From NCBI GenBank assembly GCA_036924085.1, contig JAVGWX010000006.1, positions 43,432,746 through 43,496,745 of the forward strand: 64,000 bases of DNA, in the 5' to 3' direction. The position numbers were made by a program, and so were the translations under genes. Origin of the DNA: Ariolimax columbianus (lineage: Eukaryota > Mollusca > Gastropoda > Stylommatophora > Arionidae). The notes beneath the pieces were generated by a model. The model ran no database searches. It was not told where the DNA came from and saw only the letters and a list, made by a program, of their open reading frames with translations. Shown here piece by piece: positions 1-11,985 of this stretch. Position 1 is the stretch's first letter; every line of letters begins with the position of its first letter.

Positions 1-115
1 TGTGATTTCACTCACTCTCACTGTCTCCTATATCCATCATCATCATCATCATTTGGCGCGTCTTTTGCAGAACGTCACTCTCATCACACCATCAAGTATA
101 TCACTCTTTAGTCGC
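1..115 (-). mobile_element. 3' end of LINE-B (RTE/CR1-group retrotransposon), cut by window edge
   Basis: On the minus strand this ends with a short conserved block (GACGTTCTGCAAAAGACG) followed by an ATG/GAT triplet tail, seen on the plus strand as CATCATCAT near 35-53. Nearly the same block and tail occur at 20345-20376 (plus) and 30786-30835 (minus), where recognisable reverse-transcriptase C-terminal sequence precedes them. This is therefore a third 3' end of the same family. The short ORF across it is not a gene. Confidence 0.6.
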
Positions 116-317
116 CTTTTACGACATTCTTGGAAGATGACAGTGGCTCTACTCTTTCAACTTTGGGAGCACTTTGGTCTGAACTATCTTCACTTTACAA
201 ATAATGCAGAGAGTACACAAATATGGAAATATATGGAATAGATACCTCATTGAAAGTAAAGATAAGTAAATGCAAAGGGGATTACAATACACAAAAATAT
301 TCTATGATCAGGGTCGG

Positions 318-664
318 TGTTGGCTTGGCTTGGCTTCGTTCGTTCTCAATCTCCCGCTACCAAACCCTTAAAATGGCTTAAGTAGCAGAATGTAGTCCAG
401 AAAACGGAATGCGTTGTGTCGTAGTTTACAGCTTGACTGCGATATTTTCACTTTTCCTTCCAACACATCGGACCTCAGCAGGCATTTTTTGAGTACCTGG
501 TTAGCCTTCCCAGTTCGATCCCTTCTCCTTAGCCAGTCTGCTCTGTTGCAGCCTGTTATCTAGGATCACCGCATGGAGGTGTAGAAGGGTCTTGTCAGCT
601 GTGGTTCGCTGGCCCTGACTCTAGCAGTCAGCTCAAGCGTTGCTCAACATCTTGATCCCCCGAG
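318..664 (-). mobile_element. SINE-like dispersed repeat R1, long form
   Basis: A block of about 345 bases that recurs at 42350-42712 and 60577-60940, with shorter versions at 17952-18112, 59140-59305 and 63190-63356. Marker strings on the plus strand are CAATCTCCCGCTACCAAA, GAATGCGTTGTGTCGTAG and TGTAGAAGGGTCTTG. Several copies have a (CTT)n run beside the CTCCCGCTACC end, so the real orientation is probably minus with a (GAA)n tail. It carries no ORF. The middle part shares the CTGAAGTCGGATG block with the tRNA-derived SINEs of this window. Confidence 0.8.
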
Positions 665-2435
665 GATCGGTGTTGATCGTCATCTATGAGGTGGAGCAGT
701 CGTTTTTCATGGCAAAGGTACGGAGATGAACTCCCGTTAGCTTTAGTCTGCCCAGCTGTAAATAGGTACATGGCTTACGCCTAGGTAATGAAAAATGCAG
801 CGGGGAAGGGAACTGACCACCCCACCACACGAAGCTGTGGCATAGTACAGAAAAGGCTCTAACACTTAATCCCCTACGACAGTATCTGTTATGCATTATC
901 GTTACCTTTACAGTTAATCGCCATCCGCAGTATCCGTTAAGGAACTACTTTTCCCTGCGCGTTTACCATAATATCGAAAGTGATATCAAGGGATACCTGT
1001 CATTTGCCAATAACAAACCGCGCGGGCGCTCTGATAATTGAGCACTGGATTAGTCATACACTGGCTAACTCATCAGTGCGTTTGTTCTTGTTTGTGTCCG
1101 CCTGAACGTAATTATTCTATTGGCAACTCAGGATACTAGCCTTTGATGGCAGTGTTTCAGAGACCCAACAATTTCCTCTAATTCTGCTCATACTTGTAAC
1201 AGTTCCAGCCTGAGCATGAGCGTTTAGGGCAGTGGTTTTGTGGTTGCTGAGAACAAAGGTACCTGAATTCGTGTCAAGGTCACTCTCCGTCTGGACACTA
1301 CGTCAAGGTCACTCACCGTGTATAGGTAGTAACTGACCACTGGCGTTCCGATTTGGGCAAGGGGGGGGGGGGGTGAGTGACAGACGGGAGGGCAGCGGAG
1401 CTTGCTGTGATAGATGAGTGACAGGTGTTCAGAGTAATTCGTTCTAATAACGACTGAATAGAGCCATCCCCCAGAGATCCATTGGTCAGCTCTGATACTG
1501 CTTGAGAGTATATAACACTAGACAAAGTCTAGCCCAAGCAGGCTGGCCATGATGAGGAATGAGTGAATGTAGATAGGAGTCTCTTTAGCTTACCGACTTA
1601 GTAGAGGAGCGATTGATAGACTGTTGTACGAATGTTAGAGATAGAACATGATCGCTCAAAGAGCATACGCCATTGAGTCGGGGCCAGTCGCTCAAATAGG
1701 TGTGTGTGGGCATCTTGTATCTAGAGGTAATCTGAATGTGTGTTGTACGCAGGACACCTTGTGAACGAGGTATGTCCTGACGAGTTAAGCGAGTGTGCAG
1801 ATCGACTAGGTGAGATCTAGATGTGTGTGTGGTGTGTGTAGACACCGAGGGATCGAGGTATGTTCTAGAGTTGTGTGTATTCGCAGATCGACTGAGTTGA
1901 GAGATATAATGTGAGTATACGTAGAATATATTGAATGCATTATGTCCAGATCGCCCACCTGAGAAGATTTGAGTGAGGAAGAGTTTTTCAGAGATAAGGG
2001 GAGGGGTGTGTGATCTGTGTACGGCAATAGAACTGGGTTTTGATAGTTGGGATTTCCATCAATAGCTAATGCTTAAAGTTTGCACTTTAGTTTAATATTT
2101 ATATTAATATATATACTTATAATTATTTAGTTAAGATATTTCTTGTATTTTGTGTAATTTCATTGCACTCACTTTGATAGTGTTGCATGAGTGTTATATA
2201 ATAAATATGCCATCTGTTGTGTGCAATATTATTTGCTGTGTGTGGTCATGAATGATGTGGATGAGTGTGGTAAACGTTTAAGTTAGAATAACCCTAGGGC
2301 AAACAGTAAGATCTGCTACATACTTCTTCCTTTTTTAATCTTTTGATTTACAGGGAAGCGAGTTATTTATTGTTGTGTTCCTGTATTGTAAATATGGGAC
2401 ACAGCACAATTGCTAGAGAAGTCGGTTTGGCTTTA
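665..2435. other. No gene recognised
   Basis: No coding signature was found on either strand; the ORFs are short and lack recognisable motifs. There is a G homopolymer near 1361-1374. An imperfect direct repeat lies near 1735-1905, with ATCGAGGTATGT-like and GCAGATCGACT strings each present twice. The stretch 2080-2240 is AT-rich. Confidence 0.6.
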
Positions 2436-2439
2436 AACC

Positions 2440-3225
2440 CCTTTTACTTTACTTATTGACTTTCAGTGTGTGTCCATTGTGCGTCATACTACGTAGGCCC
2501 AGTGTTAAGCCACTCTGCAGTAACCACACCGAAACACAACTTATTAAGAATAATACCAGTAAAATCTGGATGAACAGCTGGGCAACGGGAACAACGGGTC
2601 GCATTGTATTTAACGACATGTCACAGCCAAAAAGTAATGATGACATAAATAAACTACATACGAGAAAAAGAACTCAAAGTATCATTTTTCAGTTCCGAAC
2701 AAGACACACCAGAGTCAATAGCCAAATGAACCGCATCAATCCCCATCACCTGCTCTTGTGCAGACATTGGTATCGCCCTGATGAAACAGTTAGATACCTA
2801 CTCATTGAGTGAAAGACGCTTCCTGAGAGTAGTTGTTATTGTTGGTTCGAATGTCCACAATGAGGAGGTTTACTCTTTTGTGCGCCCTGAAAAGGACGTT
2901 CAGGGGCGGGTTGAAGTAGCTTTCCTCTCATCCCGAGCGTGCTTACTATTACAGGGATCACGTCGAACCCTCACCTTAGCCAGGCTGCCATGAAAACAGC
3001 CCTTTTCAGGGAGGGCTACGAGGACGCCGGAGTGATGGTCTTGGCCAGTATATTTAGCCTGACTAGACGTTCGTCTTCCTCCCCTGCGGACAGGAGAAAG
3101 GTTCTGACAAGCACTTCAAGTAAAACAACTGAGGAAGACCTGAATTTATATAAGAATGGCATTCGGCTGCCAAGCGCAGGCTTGCTCAGTAGCTATGGGA
3201 TAACAACAACAGCAACAAGCCAGAC
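2440..3225 (+). pseudogene. LINE-H reverse-transcriptase C-terminus, split by an R2 insertion
   Basis: The reading frame at 2456-2812 shows the typical end of a non-LTR polyprotein: IIFQFRTRHTRVNSQMNRI, then INPHHLLLCRHWYRPDETV and YLLIE. That matches a FRLRT...H...LNRI...CRHC...ETVEHLL pattern, the Cys/His segment found after the RT or RNase H domain. The frame then stops and repeat R2 occupies about 2846-3070. Similarity resumes at 3075-3190 with QLRKT and MAFGCQAQA in broken frames. It ends at GCTATGGGATAACAACAACA, a probable (AAC)n tail. Everything upstream of the C-terminus is missing, so this is a dead 5'-truncated copy. A similar tail occurs at 6590-6640. Confidence 0.75.
2846..3070 (+). 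mobile_element. Dispersed repeat R2, partial copy inside LINE-H
   Basis: Contains the R2 marker strings CCACAATGAGGAGG, TTTTGTGCGCCCTGAAAAG, CATCCCGAGCGTGCT and GCCATGAAAACAGCCC. All recur at 26790-27140 and 50727-51085, and reversed at 29868-30392 and 35692-36362. This copy lacks the 37-bp tandem array. The LINE-H C-terminal similarity continues on both sides, so R2 entered the older LINE. Confidence 0.75.
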
Positions 3226-3790
3226 TAACTGTCCTTCTGTTTCTCCAAAGTACGTATTTCATCGTGGTTTGGTGCCCGAAAGGATTGGAGGATTGGCCGG
3301 CTGTGTACTTGTTTCCAGAAAACGTATGGATATTTTAAAGATTTTCTTCGTCAAAGCTAATTTCATGTTTTCCCAAATCCGATTAATTTGCTTCAATAAG
3401 GCACTCAAAGTACTCCTATTTGTGGAAGGGGGGAGAGTTCGTGGATGATGGAAGAGGGAGGGGGGGGGGGGGTTTGCGTAGCGAGATGATAAGTGACTCG
3501 CCACACAGCTCAAACACACAGATGTTGGGATTCAGCAAGGGAGTGTCCGTATGAGAAGTAAGGCGCCCATTAATTAATGTAGGCTGAAGTCGAATTATCT
3601 TAGCCGTAAGATATAAGACACGGCAGAACGCACTCCGCCGTACAAAAACAAGGTGAATGAAAAGAAATGTAACGCAGTTAAACAAAAACGCTTTCGTCTA
3701 GTTGAAAAGATTATTTTTTGAAAATACGTATTTATTTTCCGCTTGGGTCTTTGTGTACGACGAGGACAAGAATAGCACCACATAGAGCTT
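3226..3790. other. No gene recognised
   Basis: Short ORFs occur on both strands but none has a recognisable domain. A G run lies near 3461-3472. Nothing else is visible. Confidence 0.5.
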
Positions 3791-3960
3791 GTCGTAAGTG
3801 GCGACTAACTGCTAAACATGGCATAACATCGGCCATGGTTAAGTGGTTTGTTTTGAGCAGCATAGATGGAGCCTAACCGGCTGTGGGTCTACTTTGTGCT
3901 AGTGTTTGAGTTTATTAAGATGGACTCGCACATCGGTAAACTACCCCCCCCCCCCCCCCG
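3790..3960 (-). repeat. Dispersed repeat R4
   Basis: On the minus strand this carries the R4 strings ATCTTAATAAACTCAAACAC, GTAGACCCACAG and GCTCCATCTATGCTGCTC, followed by AACCACTTAACCATG. The same series, diverged, is at 15925-16035, 42990-43085 and 61300-61385 on the plus strand. A C run at 3943-3959 bounds it. No ORF. Confidence 0.6.
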
Positions 3961-4930
3961 CGGCACTTGTCGGAACGTAACGGAGTAATAAGCTGCTCGA
4001 GCCTAGTCTGCTAAGCAGAAAATCCTCCACCTGGCTACGTCAAGCTCATACCAGAGCTTGAATCTGCACAGGGGCATCTGCTACTGTAGAAGTACAGGTC
4101 GGCTAAGAACTAAGAACTAAGAGTTTATATATTTCCTTTCATGTTCTTGTTTGTAATTTTTTTTTCACCCATCAACATATACTCTCTTCGTCATTCCTCG
4201 ACATGCTAATGGCGAAGGACGAATACATTCTATTGCTAATACGAAATACTGGATTTTATTCATGATTTTCTTGATTGATAGTCACTGCAATTCGTGTAAC
4301 GTATTTTACTAATTTATGTTGTATTGTTCTTGATTTCCTATCTTTTGTAATGGTATATTTATAGTCCGTTTTTTAATTCATTAACAAGATCCGAAGCAAT
4401 TTTCTATAAAACTGCATGTCATATCCAAATGATGCAGCTTTGTAATATCCATGACGCTGAAATCTTGTTATTATTTAGTCTTTATATGTTAAGGCATTTG
4501 CACATCTGCACCTTTTGATCTTGTAGGACCATTGCAAAGAAATGCCATTAAATTAAAGATCTTACAGTACGCAACTTAATTTCAAGTCGTTTTTTGTTCA
4601 AAGGCGTGTCTCCTTAATGTCTTGATAGATACATTGATTGTTTGTGTTGCCCATTATGTACAATCGTAAAAATGGCACCAATATGCAACAGTTACTACAA
4701 CCCTTCAGTCACTCCATTAGACCCCAAGGTTGTATCAATTGCGCAGCTAATTTTATGTTGCTTAAATATTTGCATATTGAAATGTATTTGTTGTCATTGC
4801 ATGAATACTTAATTGTTTGGATAAACATATGCTAATTCATCCAAGTCTGCTAATAAGTATGTACACACAAAATTATATGAATCATTCTGAATCTGTCGAT
4901 TCAAAAAGGTTGATAATTTTTACTAGTTGG
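3961..4930. other. AT-rich stretch, no gene recognised
   Basis: The flank 3961-4130 may be more R4-associated sequence. From 4130 to 4930 the DNA is AT-rich and has only short motif-free ORFs. Confidence 0.5.
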
Positions 4931-4934
4931 ACAA

Positions 4935-5425
4935 ATTGTAATCCATCTCGTTGTCAAAACTGTTCTACTTCCAGGAGCACATGTTCAACACACTTCTTCC
5001 CGAACTGAATGTCTATATTCGAAAGGTACTCACGTGTCAGCACTTCAACATCACATATTTTAAATGTCCTATTCTGTTCGACAACTTGTCCTTTGATTGT
5101 AGCCCACACAAGCTCTGTAGGGTTTAGATGCGCATGAAATGCAGGTAGTCGCAGAGAAGTGTGACCGTACTCTTCAATGATTTTGTCAATATTCAACTTT
5201 GTCTTATTTGTCTTCCTCACAAGCTGCAACAACTCGGGCTTCAAATATGTGTCGTTGAAATTCACTTTTTCCTTAGCTAGTCATGTCTTAATTTAAGCTT
5301 TTGTATTTGATGCAGTTGGTACTTTGTCTTCCTCTGATACTGCATTGCGATAAGATGCATTATTCACTGCTAGGTATGATGGTCTGTCCATAATTGGAAG
5401 CAGATCATTTGTCATCCAGTGTTTG
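4935..5425 (-). pseudogene. IS630/Tc1-mariner-like DDE transposase, C-terminal relic
   Basis: The minus-strand frame 4954-5265 (103 aa) reads LRLPAFHAHLNPTELVWATI, which fits the LPPYHxxLNPIELVWAxxK block of DDE_3-type transposases around the third catalytic acidic residue. Upstream, near 5280-5420, broken frames give HWMTNDLLPIMDRPSYLAV and NNASYRN. These match the WLxxLLPxLPDxSVIVMDNASYH region that carries the second catalytic Asp, but that Asp reads as Asn here. Stops and the lost residue show it is inactive. The N-terminal half and inverted repeats were not found. The family in general cuts and pastes DNA at TA sites. Subfamily is uncertain. Confidence 0.75.
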
Positions 5426-6589
5426 AAAACGTGTCCCCTCATTTCAGTGGATTAGTCTTTACCGTCGGTACTTTTTTGATTATAAATTGTTATAAATGTA
5501 CAATTCAAACTCATTTTGAAGTTGTTTTCAATGTAACTTGTCATAAAGCAACTACATGTCACAATAACCACACCACAAACTATAACAAAGTTAACCGCCT
5601 TATACTGTTCGACAGTTTGGAATGAATTACCGTGGTTATTTTCCTCACTCGACAAGGTGTCTAATTGGTGCACGAAAAAATCAGGAATTTGCTTTTACTC
5701 AGCGTATTTGAATGTCAAAACATATATTTTAAATACAGCACGACTGTATGTATATTATAACTAACCAGACCAGCGTCTCAGTTCCCCCAACCCAGAAAGA
5801 TACTTCATAATATTCTTCATTTTCTTCTTCGACATTCTTCTTGAATAGAACGTTGTGATAATGTTTCGTAGTTTGCACTGTGTTCCGTTTTAGCGTGCCT
5901 ATTTCGGACTGTGTTTGCTTTTCCTCTTCGATTCATCTTCTCTTTGCCGGACTGCATTGAGTGAAGTCTGTTTCCAGGACCGCCACTTGGATGCAGAATA
6001 CGGTCTGTCAGTTCTAAGTCGCTAGCTCATGTCAGCTCATTCTCTGTTGCGTCCTCGGCAATTCTCCCAATTATTAAGTCCTTTTCGTACACTCTTTCTT
6101 CTTCATTTGTACAATTGAGACATCAATGTAGTTTGTTCATTTAAAGAAAACGTGTATGAAAACACTCGTTGCGCACCAGTTCTATGTGATGTCTATTACA
6201 GCTTTTCACCACGTTCTTACCCGTTGTCAAGGGGTTATCGAAGTCCCTTTCTAAGTATATTCTTAGTGAATTTAAACACGCCTTCTTTGCAGTATTATTT
6301 TCTACAGTTGTTCCTTTATTATGATCGATGGACACGCACACATTTCATAGTAGTCTCTTTTTTATGGCAAAGGATTACCGTCAGGTAGTACTCTTTGCTA
6401 ATGTATTGTGCTGAGCTTGTGGTGCGTTTTTGTAATGCACAACCCAAAGTCAACATGACTTTGCCATTGCTGAGCACCTGCCTCGCTTTTTTTATATTTT
6501 TTTAGGGCTCATGAATGTTTCTTCTGTGACGACTGCAACTTGGTTTCCGGGGCGTACCGATAATCTCACAACTCGTCACCAGTGATCAC
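5426..6589. other. No gene recognised
   Basis: Only short ORFs without motifs. The string AACAAAGTTAACCGCCTTATA at 5586-5606 recurs almost exactly at 16058-16078 (within R4-flanking sequence), suggesting another old dispersed repeat. Confidence 0.5.
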
Positions 6590-6640
6590 AGTGTTCAGCA
6601 GCTATGGGATAATAACAACAACAACAACAACAACAACATA
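6590..6640 (+). mobile_element. Possible 3' tail of a LINE-H copy
   Basis: TTCAGCAGCTATGGGATAA is followed by (CAA)n. It matches the end of LINE-H at about 3190-3225 (CTCAGTAGCTATGGGATAAC plus CAA repeats). Very little sequence precedes the tail, so this may be a strongly 5'-truncated insertion. The match is short. Confidence 0.4.
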
Positions 6641-7689
6641 GTGCTATCTGATAAAAGTACACTCATCAATTGCTTAGCAGGAGACTCACAAATCATAGTA
6701 GATACTTTATCCGCAACAGCAGGTAAGATAAGGTCTCCCGCAATGGTGACGGGGTCTTGCCCTTTGCTACATGGTAAGCAACTTTGTAAGATGAACAAAG
6801 TACCACTGAAAGAATCGAAGTTTGTTTAGTGAACGATCCTTTTTGTTCTGTCATTTCTTTTAACTTGCGAGAAAGGTACTAAAGAGATCGGTTCACCAAA
6901 CTTACAAGTATTGTCTTATGTATGTATTGTCTCACAAGTATCGTCTCATGTTATTGGGAAGCTTACTTTCACTGGCCAGATTTTAAAAACAAATGAGACA
7001 TTGTGGGCGTTCTTAATTTCTCACAGTAGTGCACGTAAACCCGTAGGCACGTCAACACGTAAACACGTAGCCCAGGTAACTGTGGTCATACATTTCGATG
7101 TTTTCGTCACCGCTCGTCTTTAGAACTGCACGACGCTGCAGAAATATCTCGTTTTGTAAACTTAATTAAAAATGTACCCATGCTGTCTGAAAAACTAAGA
7201 CATTACGCAACACAATTTAAAACAAACTGCATAGGACAAAACTACATCCAAACTACAGAACAACACAACACGAATGATTATAATCAATGTGACACGTGGT
7301 ACGACTTGACTGCCATCTACCAAAATAGTAGGTCAGTAGCGCACAGCTCATAAACAGATTCGGCTTGGACGATCCCAGGTTGGGTAATCTTATCTCTTAA
7401 CATCAGCATCCGGCATGATGCCATCAGAGTTATTGAACAGCTGCTCGTAACATAGACCTGTTCTAGAGTTTTATGGTGCATTTGTCAATAACTTCAATTT
7501 CTTAATGATACGTATTGGTACATGCAATAATACCTCGTCACAAACATGTCGTCCTGCAAAGATCTAAATTTATTGATGGACTTTGGCTCTTAATATCGAG
7601 TCCAACACTTTTCCCAAGAAACCGGGACACTCTTAGCCGAGAATTAAGACGTCCATGGGAGCCGCGAAGCACAGTTTGAAAACCTCTGG
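6641..7689. other. No gene recognised
   Basis: Short ORFs only, with no recognisable domain. A CACGTCAACACGTAAACACG cluster lies at about 7048-7068. Confidence 0.5.
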
Positions 7690-8290
7690 ACTAGGACAAA
7701 GTGTTACAAGTGCCGTCTAGAACAAAGTGTTACAATTGTAGTCTAGAACAAAGTGTTACAAGTGCCATCTAAGATAAAGTGTTACAAGTGCCGCCTAAGA
7801 CAAAGTGTTACAAGTGCCGTCTAAGACAAAGTGTTACAAATGCCGGCAGGGACAAATTGTTACAAATACCGACATGGATAAAATGTTGCAAGTTCCAACG
7901 AGGACACGTGTTTTAAATACCGTCAAGGATAAAGTGTTATAAGTGCCGTCTAGGACAAAGTGTTATATGTGCGGTCTAGGACAAAGTGTTATAATTGCCG
8001 TCTAGGACAAAGTGTTTAAAGTGCCGTCTAGGACAAAGTGTTATAAGTCCCGTCTAGGACAAAGTGTTATAAGTGCCGTCTTGGACAAAGTGTTATAAGT
8101 GCCGTCTAGGACAAAGTCTAACAAGCATCGTCGAGGACAAAGGGATAGATCTGGAACAAAGTGTTATAAGTGCCGTCTTGGACAAAGTGTTATGAGTGTC
8201 ATCGCGAAGAAAGGGTTGTAAATGCTGTCGAGAACAATATGTTATCACTGCCGTTAGGGACGAAGTGTTACATCTTCCGCATAGGAGAAT
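7690..8290. repeat. 26-bp minisatellite, about 22 units
   Basis: The unit is close to GTCTAGGACAAAGTGTTATAAGTGCC. It is most uniform at 7930-8120 and decays outward to variants such as GGCAGGGACAAATTGTTACAAATACC. No coding potential is apparent; the ORF from 8196 starts inside the decayed end. Confidence 0.85.
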
Positions 8291-8434
8291 GTGTTGTAAC
8301 CTTCATTGTACAAGCTCTTCCATTTCTCTGAGCATTAAGCTGTTCCTTCTGTCACTACCTTCCACAGTGATAAGTCATGTATGTATGTTGCTGTTATCTG
8401 TTGCTGTATTTGTATTAGACGTCACTTGTACTGA

Positions 8435-9215
8435 GTTAATTCAACTCTTGACGACGTTTCTGAAGTGGTGGGTTACAGTGGCGCTTATTACATCCCGAGA
8501 CGTATTTGAGATGGCGTACTGGGGTCCTCTTGGATGTACATTATTGCAATGTGTAGATCATTAATAATCTCATGACTATGGGGATCACAGTATCAATCCT
8601 CATCTAGTTGACAAAAGCCAGACGTGGTTCAGAATGATTCCAGGAAGCTAGGCGCGAGCTTTATATGGTGTCTGGATCAATATCTCTCACCTGAATCTGA
8701 TGCTACTTTTCGTTCCACAGACTAGACAGAGGCGAACTACTTTACCTTCTGAAAACATACATTAAACGCTGACTTCTGGCGTCTACGTCTTAGATGTAGA
8801 GAAGATAATGCGTTTGAACGTTCCTCGTGTCCCGTGAACATTACCTCCCTTGTGTGTTTATGTAACACTTGTTAAGGAGGACAAATTCCCTGAACAAATC
8901 CCTGGTAGATGTTTGCTGTTTCTCTCCTGGAATTAAAGTGACTCATGCACGTTCAGTTATTTAGCTGATGATTCTTGCCTCTTGCAAACTAAATAAAGCA
9001 CACATCAAAACCAGTAACTACGCCCTTGCAGCAGGTGTACTTCGATAAAGCACGGTTTGACGTGAAGTCCGACAGGGAAAGAATACACGAAACGGGGTAA
9101 TAGAGATAGGGAGACGGTACGAAATTCTGGCATGATCTTGAAAATCGAACTCGTTCCGAATTTGATTTGGATGGTTTATTTGAAGTTAATATTCCAACCA
9201 CACGGAATCAGACGT
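8435..9215 (+). repeat. Long dispersed repeat, copy 1 (head related to R2)
   Basis: Shared almost throughout with 11165-11985. Matching strings include ATCAATATCTCTCACCTGA, GACTACTTTACCTTCTGAAAA-like, GATGTTTGCTGTTTCTCTC, GGTGGTTTATTTGAAG-like and CGTTCC-like. The first about 100 bases (TGGTGGGTTACAGTGGCGC, CATCCCGAGACG) resemble the GGCGGGTTGCAGTAGC and CATCCCGAGCG head of R2, so it may be an R2-derived family. No convincing ORF. Confidence 0.8.
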
Positions 9216-9224
9216 ACACATCTG

Positions 9225-9790
9225 TTAGGTGTTGTAGATGTTGGTGCTGTTGTGGTTAGGATTGGTGCTGGTTGTGTTGTTGTTGATGTTGGTGATGGTG
9301 TTGGTGGTGTTAGTGTTGGTGGTTTTGTTGTTGGTGATAGTGTTGTTGTTGGTGTTGGTGGTGGTGGTGTTGGGGGTGTTGTTGTTGGTGTTGGTGATGT
9401 TGTTGTTGGTGTTTTTGTTGTTGTTTTTATTGTTATACTTGTGTTTGTTGTTTTTTTATTATTCTCTTTGTTGTTGTTGTTGTTCGTCTTTCTCTTGTTC
9501 TCCGTCTTCCCTTTAGTCTACTTCTTCCTCTTGTCTTTCGTGTTCTATGTTTTGTTGTTATTCTTCTTCTTCTTCTTCTTTTTCTTCTTCTTCTCCTCCT
9601 CTTCTTCCTCTTCCTTCTTCTTCTTCTTCTTCTTCTTTTTCTTCTTCTCTTTTTTTCTAATTTTTAAAACTAAGTTTTCCTCTTTTATTTGTTGTTCTTG
9701 TTGTTACTAGTATTATAATTTCACTTGTTTTTATTATTTTCCTTTTTCTTCTACTTTTTTCTTCTTCTTCTTCTTTTTCTTTCACGTTTT
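9225..9790. repeat. (GTT/GGT)n then (CTT)n microsatellite
   Basis: 9225-9480 is mainly GTT and GGT triplets. 9540-9660 and 9740-9785 are mainly CTT with interruptions. The long Val/Leu/Phe/Ser ORFs across it come from triplet repetition and are not genes. It directly follows copy 1 of the long repeat. Confidence 0.9.
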
Positions 9791-10890
9791 GTTAATTTTG
9801 AATTTGTTGTTCGTGTTGTTGCCAGTATGATTATGTGGTAGAGTCTAGGTTTAGCTGAGTAGTTTACATATCTAAAGACTTACAACACGACACTACTTCA
9901 CACAGTAAATAACACAGTAAACACCACCCTGGCCGTTAGACAAAACATTATCATTTAATAATTGTTAAAACAAAACAATATTATTTAATAACATTAATAT
10001 CAACAAAAAGCAAAGTACATCTAAACTAAATAATCATAATATATTCATTGAACTACAATAGGAGGTTTTAAGCACTAGCGTTTGATGTTTCCCCAAACTA
10101 CGTGTCAACCAAGATTCTGACCGCTGCACTCCATTATCGTTCACTAGGTGTTCTGCACGTACGACACCCATTCAGATCTCGTCTTTAGGTGATCTGTATT
10201 CTCGTGTAATCGTTCAGACATACATCGTTCCCAAGGTGTCCTACACGTATAGCACACATTCAGATCTCTTACTGTATTCAAAGGGTGTCCAACATAAACA
10301 CATATTGAGTGACTGATTAAAACTCTAGGTGTATGAAGGTACAATCACCCTGCAAACTCACACACTCACAGACTCCTGACAACCTCTCAGTCACTCTCCT
10401 AGCCAGTCGTCTAGGCAGTCTTTAAGTTCATCCTTGTTGAGTATTTTATAGTCTGAAGCATAACTTAGCTGTCAAATGGTCTTCTGTTGGTTGTCTGATT
10501 TATCCTTTACTCCAATTTGGAACTACCCTCAACTAATTGTTATTGGATGACTATCCCCGAATCCCTGTCACTCTAAATGTCATCTGACTGTCAACACCTC
10601 TTACCTACGCTAATTCCCAACGCCAGAGTGGGCAGCTCCAAACCCTTACCTTAGCTCCGAACATCCAACCCTGAATCAGACAAAGTCTTCCACCTAAACC
10701 CCTTGTTTCCTTTGTCGACCTATTGTCGAGACGGTGATTGACCTTGGCACGCATTCTCGCAACCTTTGTTCTTAGAGTCGCCAGCCTAATCTCCTGTGCC
10801 CTAAACCTCCTTGCTCTAGCTGCAACTGTCACAATTATTCTACTTCATCTTCTTATGTTTCTTCTTTTTTTAAATTTTTCGTCTTCATCA
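9791..10890. other. No gene recognised
   Basis: Includes an imperfect direct repeat of about 89 bases: AGGTGTTCTGCACGTACGAC near 10146 and AGGTGTCCTACACGTATAGC near 10234, both followed by CATTCAGATCTC. The remaining sequence shows only short ORFs without motifs. Confidence 0.5.
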
Positions 10891-10894
10891 TGAT

Positions 10895-11155
10895 CATGAT
10901 CATCTTCTTCTTCTTCTTCTTCTTCTTCTTCTTCTTCTTCTTCTTCTTCTATTTCTTCTTTCTCTTCTTCTCTTTCTTGTTCTCAATTTTTGTAGTAATT
11001 TTTCTTGTTCTTGCTATTCTTGTCCTTCTTTTTTTCTTTTTCCTCTTCTTATTTTTATTCTTTTTGTTGTTGTTGGTCTACTTCTTTTTCTCCTTCTTTT
11101 CTTCTTCCTCTTTGTTTTCTTTTATTTATTTTCCTTTTTCTTCTTCTTCTCTTGT
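10895..11155. repeat. (CTT)n microsatellite
   Basis: A near-pure CTT run at 10903-10950 decays into CTT/TTT/GTT-rich sequence up to copy 2 of the long repeat. The poly-Phe ORF here is a repeat artefact. Confidence 0.9.
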
Positions 11156-11164
11156 TTCGGAGTC

Positions 11165-11985
11165 AACTCAGCTATTAACGACGTTTTTTGGGGACGGGTT
11201 AAATTGACTTGTCTCGCATCCCGTATTTGTGAATATAGACCAGATTCCTTCTGGCCTGGCTGTAGTGTAAGGTGATGCTCCTCAGTAAGTTCACTACTAC
11301 GGTGCTCACAATGTGGATCCTAATCTCATTGACTGCTGAAACATTTCCTGTTTCCAAGGATCCAGACGCGGATTGAAGTGGTGTCTTGATCAATATCTCT
11401 CACCTGACGCTGACGATGCTTACCATTCCACAGGTACTAATATATAAATGAGTAGACTGCAATATGTCGAGACCAGTGGAACAGCCAGGGGCTGACTACT
11501 TTACCTTCTGAAAATATACATTAAAAGTTGACTTCTAGCAGCTATGTCTCAGATGTAGGGAAAATAACACGTTTGAACGTTTCTCGTATCTCGTGTACAA
11601 TACCTCCCTTGTATGTTTATCTAACACTTGGTGAAGAGGACAAATTCCCTACAAAAACCGGTGGAAGATGTTTGCTGTTTCTCTCTTGGATTAACGTGAC
11701 TCATACATTTCCAGTTGTTTACATGATATTTGCAGCCTCTTGTAAACTAAACAAAGCACACATCGCATCATAGCGAGGGCATGCACCCTTGCAGAAGGTG
11801 TACATAGATACAGCACGCTAAACATTAACCCCTGACCTAGGAAGATTTCATGTAACAAGGTAACAAGACCAGTTGACGGTTAACAAATTTGTACGGCGTG
11901 TTATTCAAAATAGAATTCGTTACTCGCTTGGCTTGGGTGGATTATTTGAAGCACTTAACGTTCCAACTCGGCACTAATCATAATA
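11165..11985 (+). repeat. Long dispersed repeat, copy 2
   Basis: Direct-orientation partner of 8435-9215. The order of shared blocks is the same, with small indels including about 50 extra bases near 11440-11495. A pyrimidine triplet microsatellite lies on its left side. The copies are visibly diverged, so this is not a recent or assembly duplication. Confidence 0.8.

Noticed and set aside
2939..3448. 169-codon plus ORF as a host gene
   Set aside because: It runs across R2 and LINE-H 3' sequence in a different frame and has no domain.
7690..8290. 26-bp array considered as CRISPR or a regulatory array
   Set aside because: Direct minisatellite without spacers; decays gradually at both ends.
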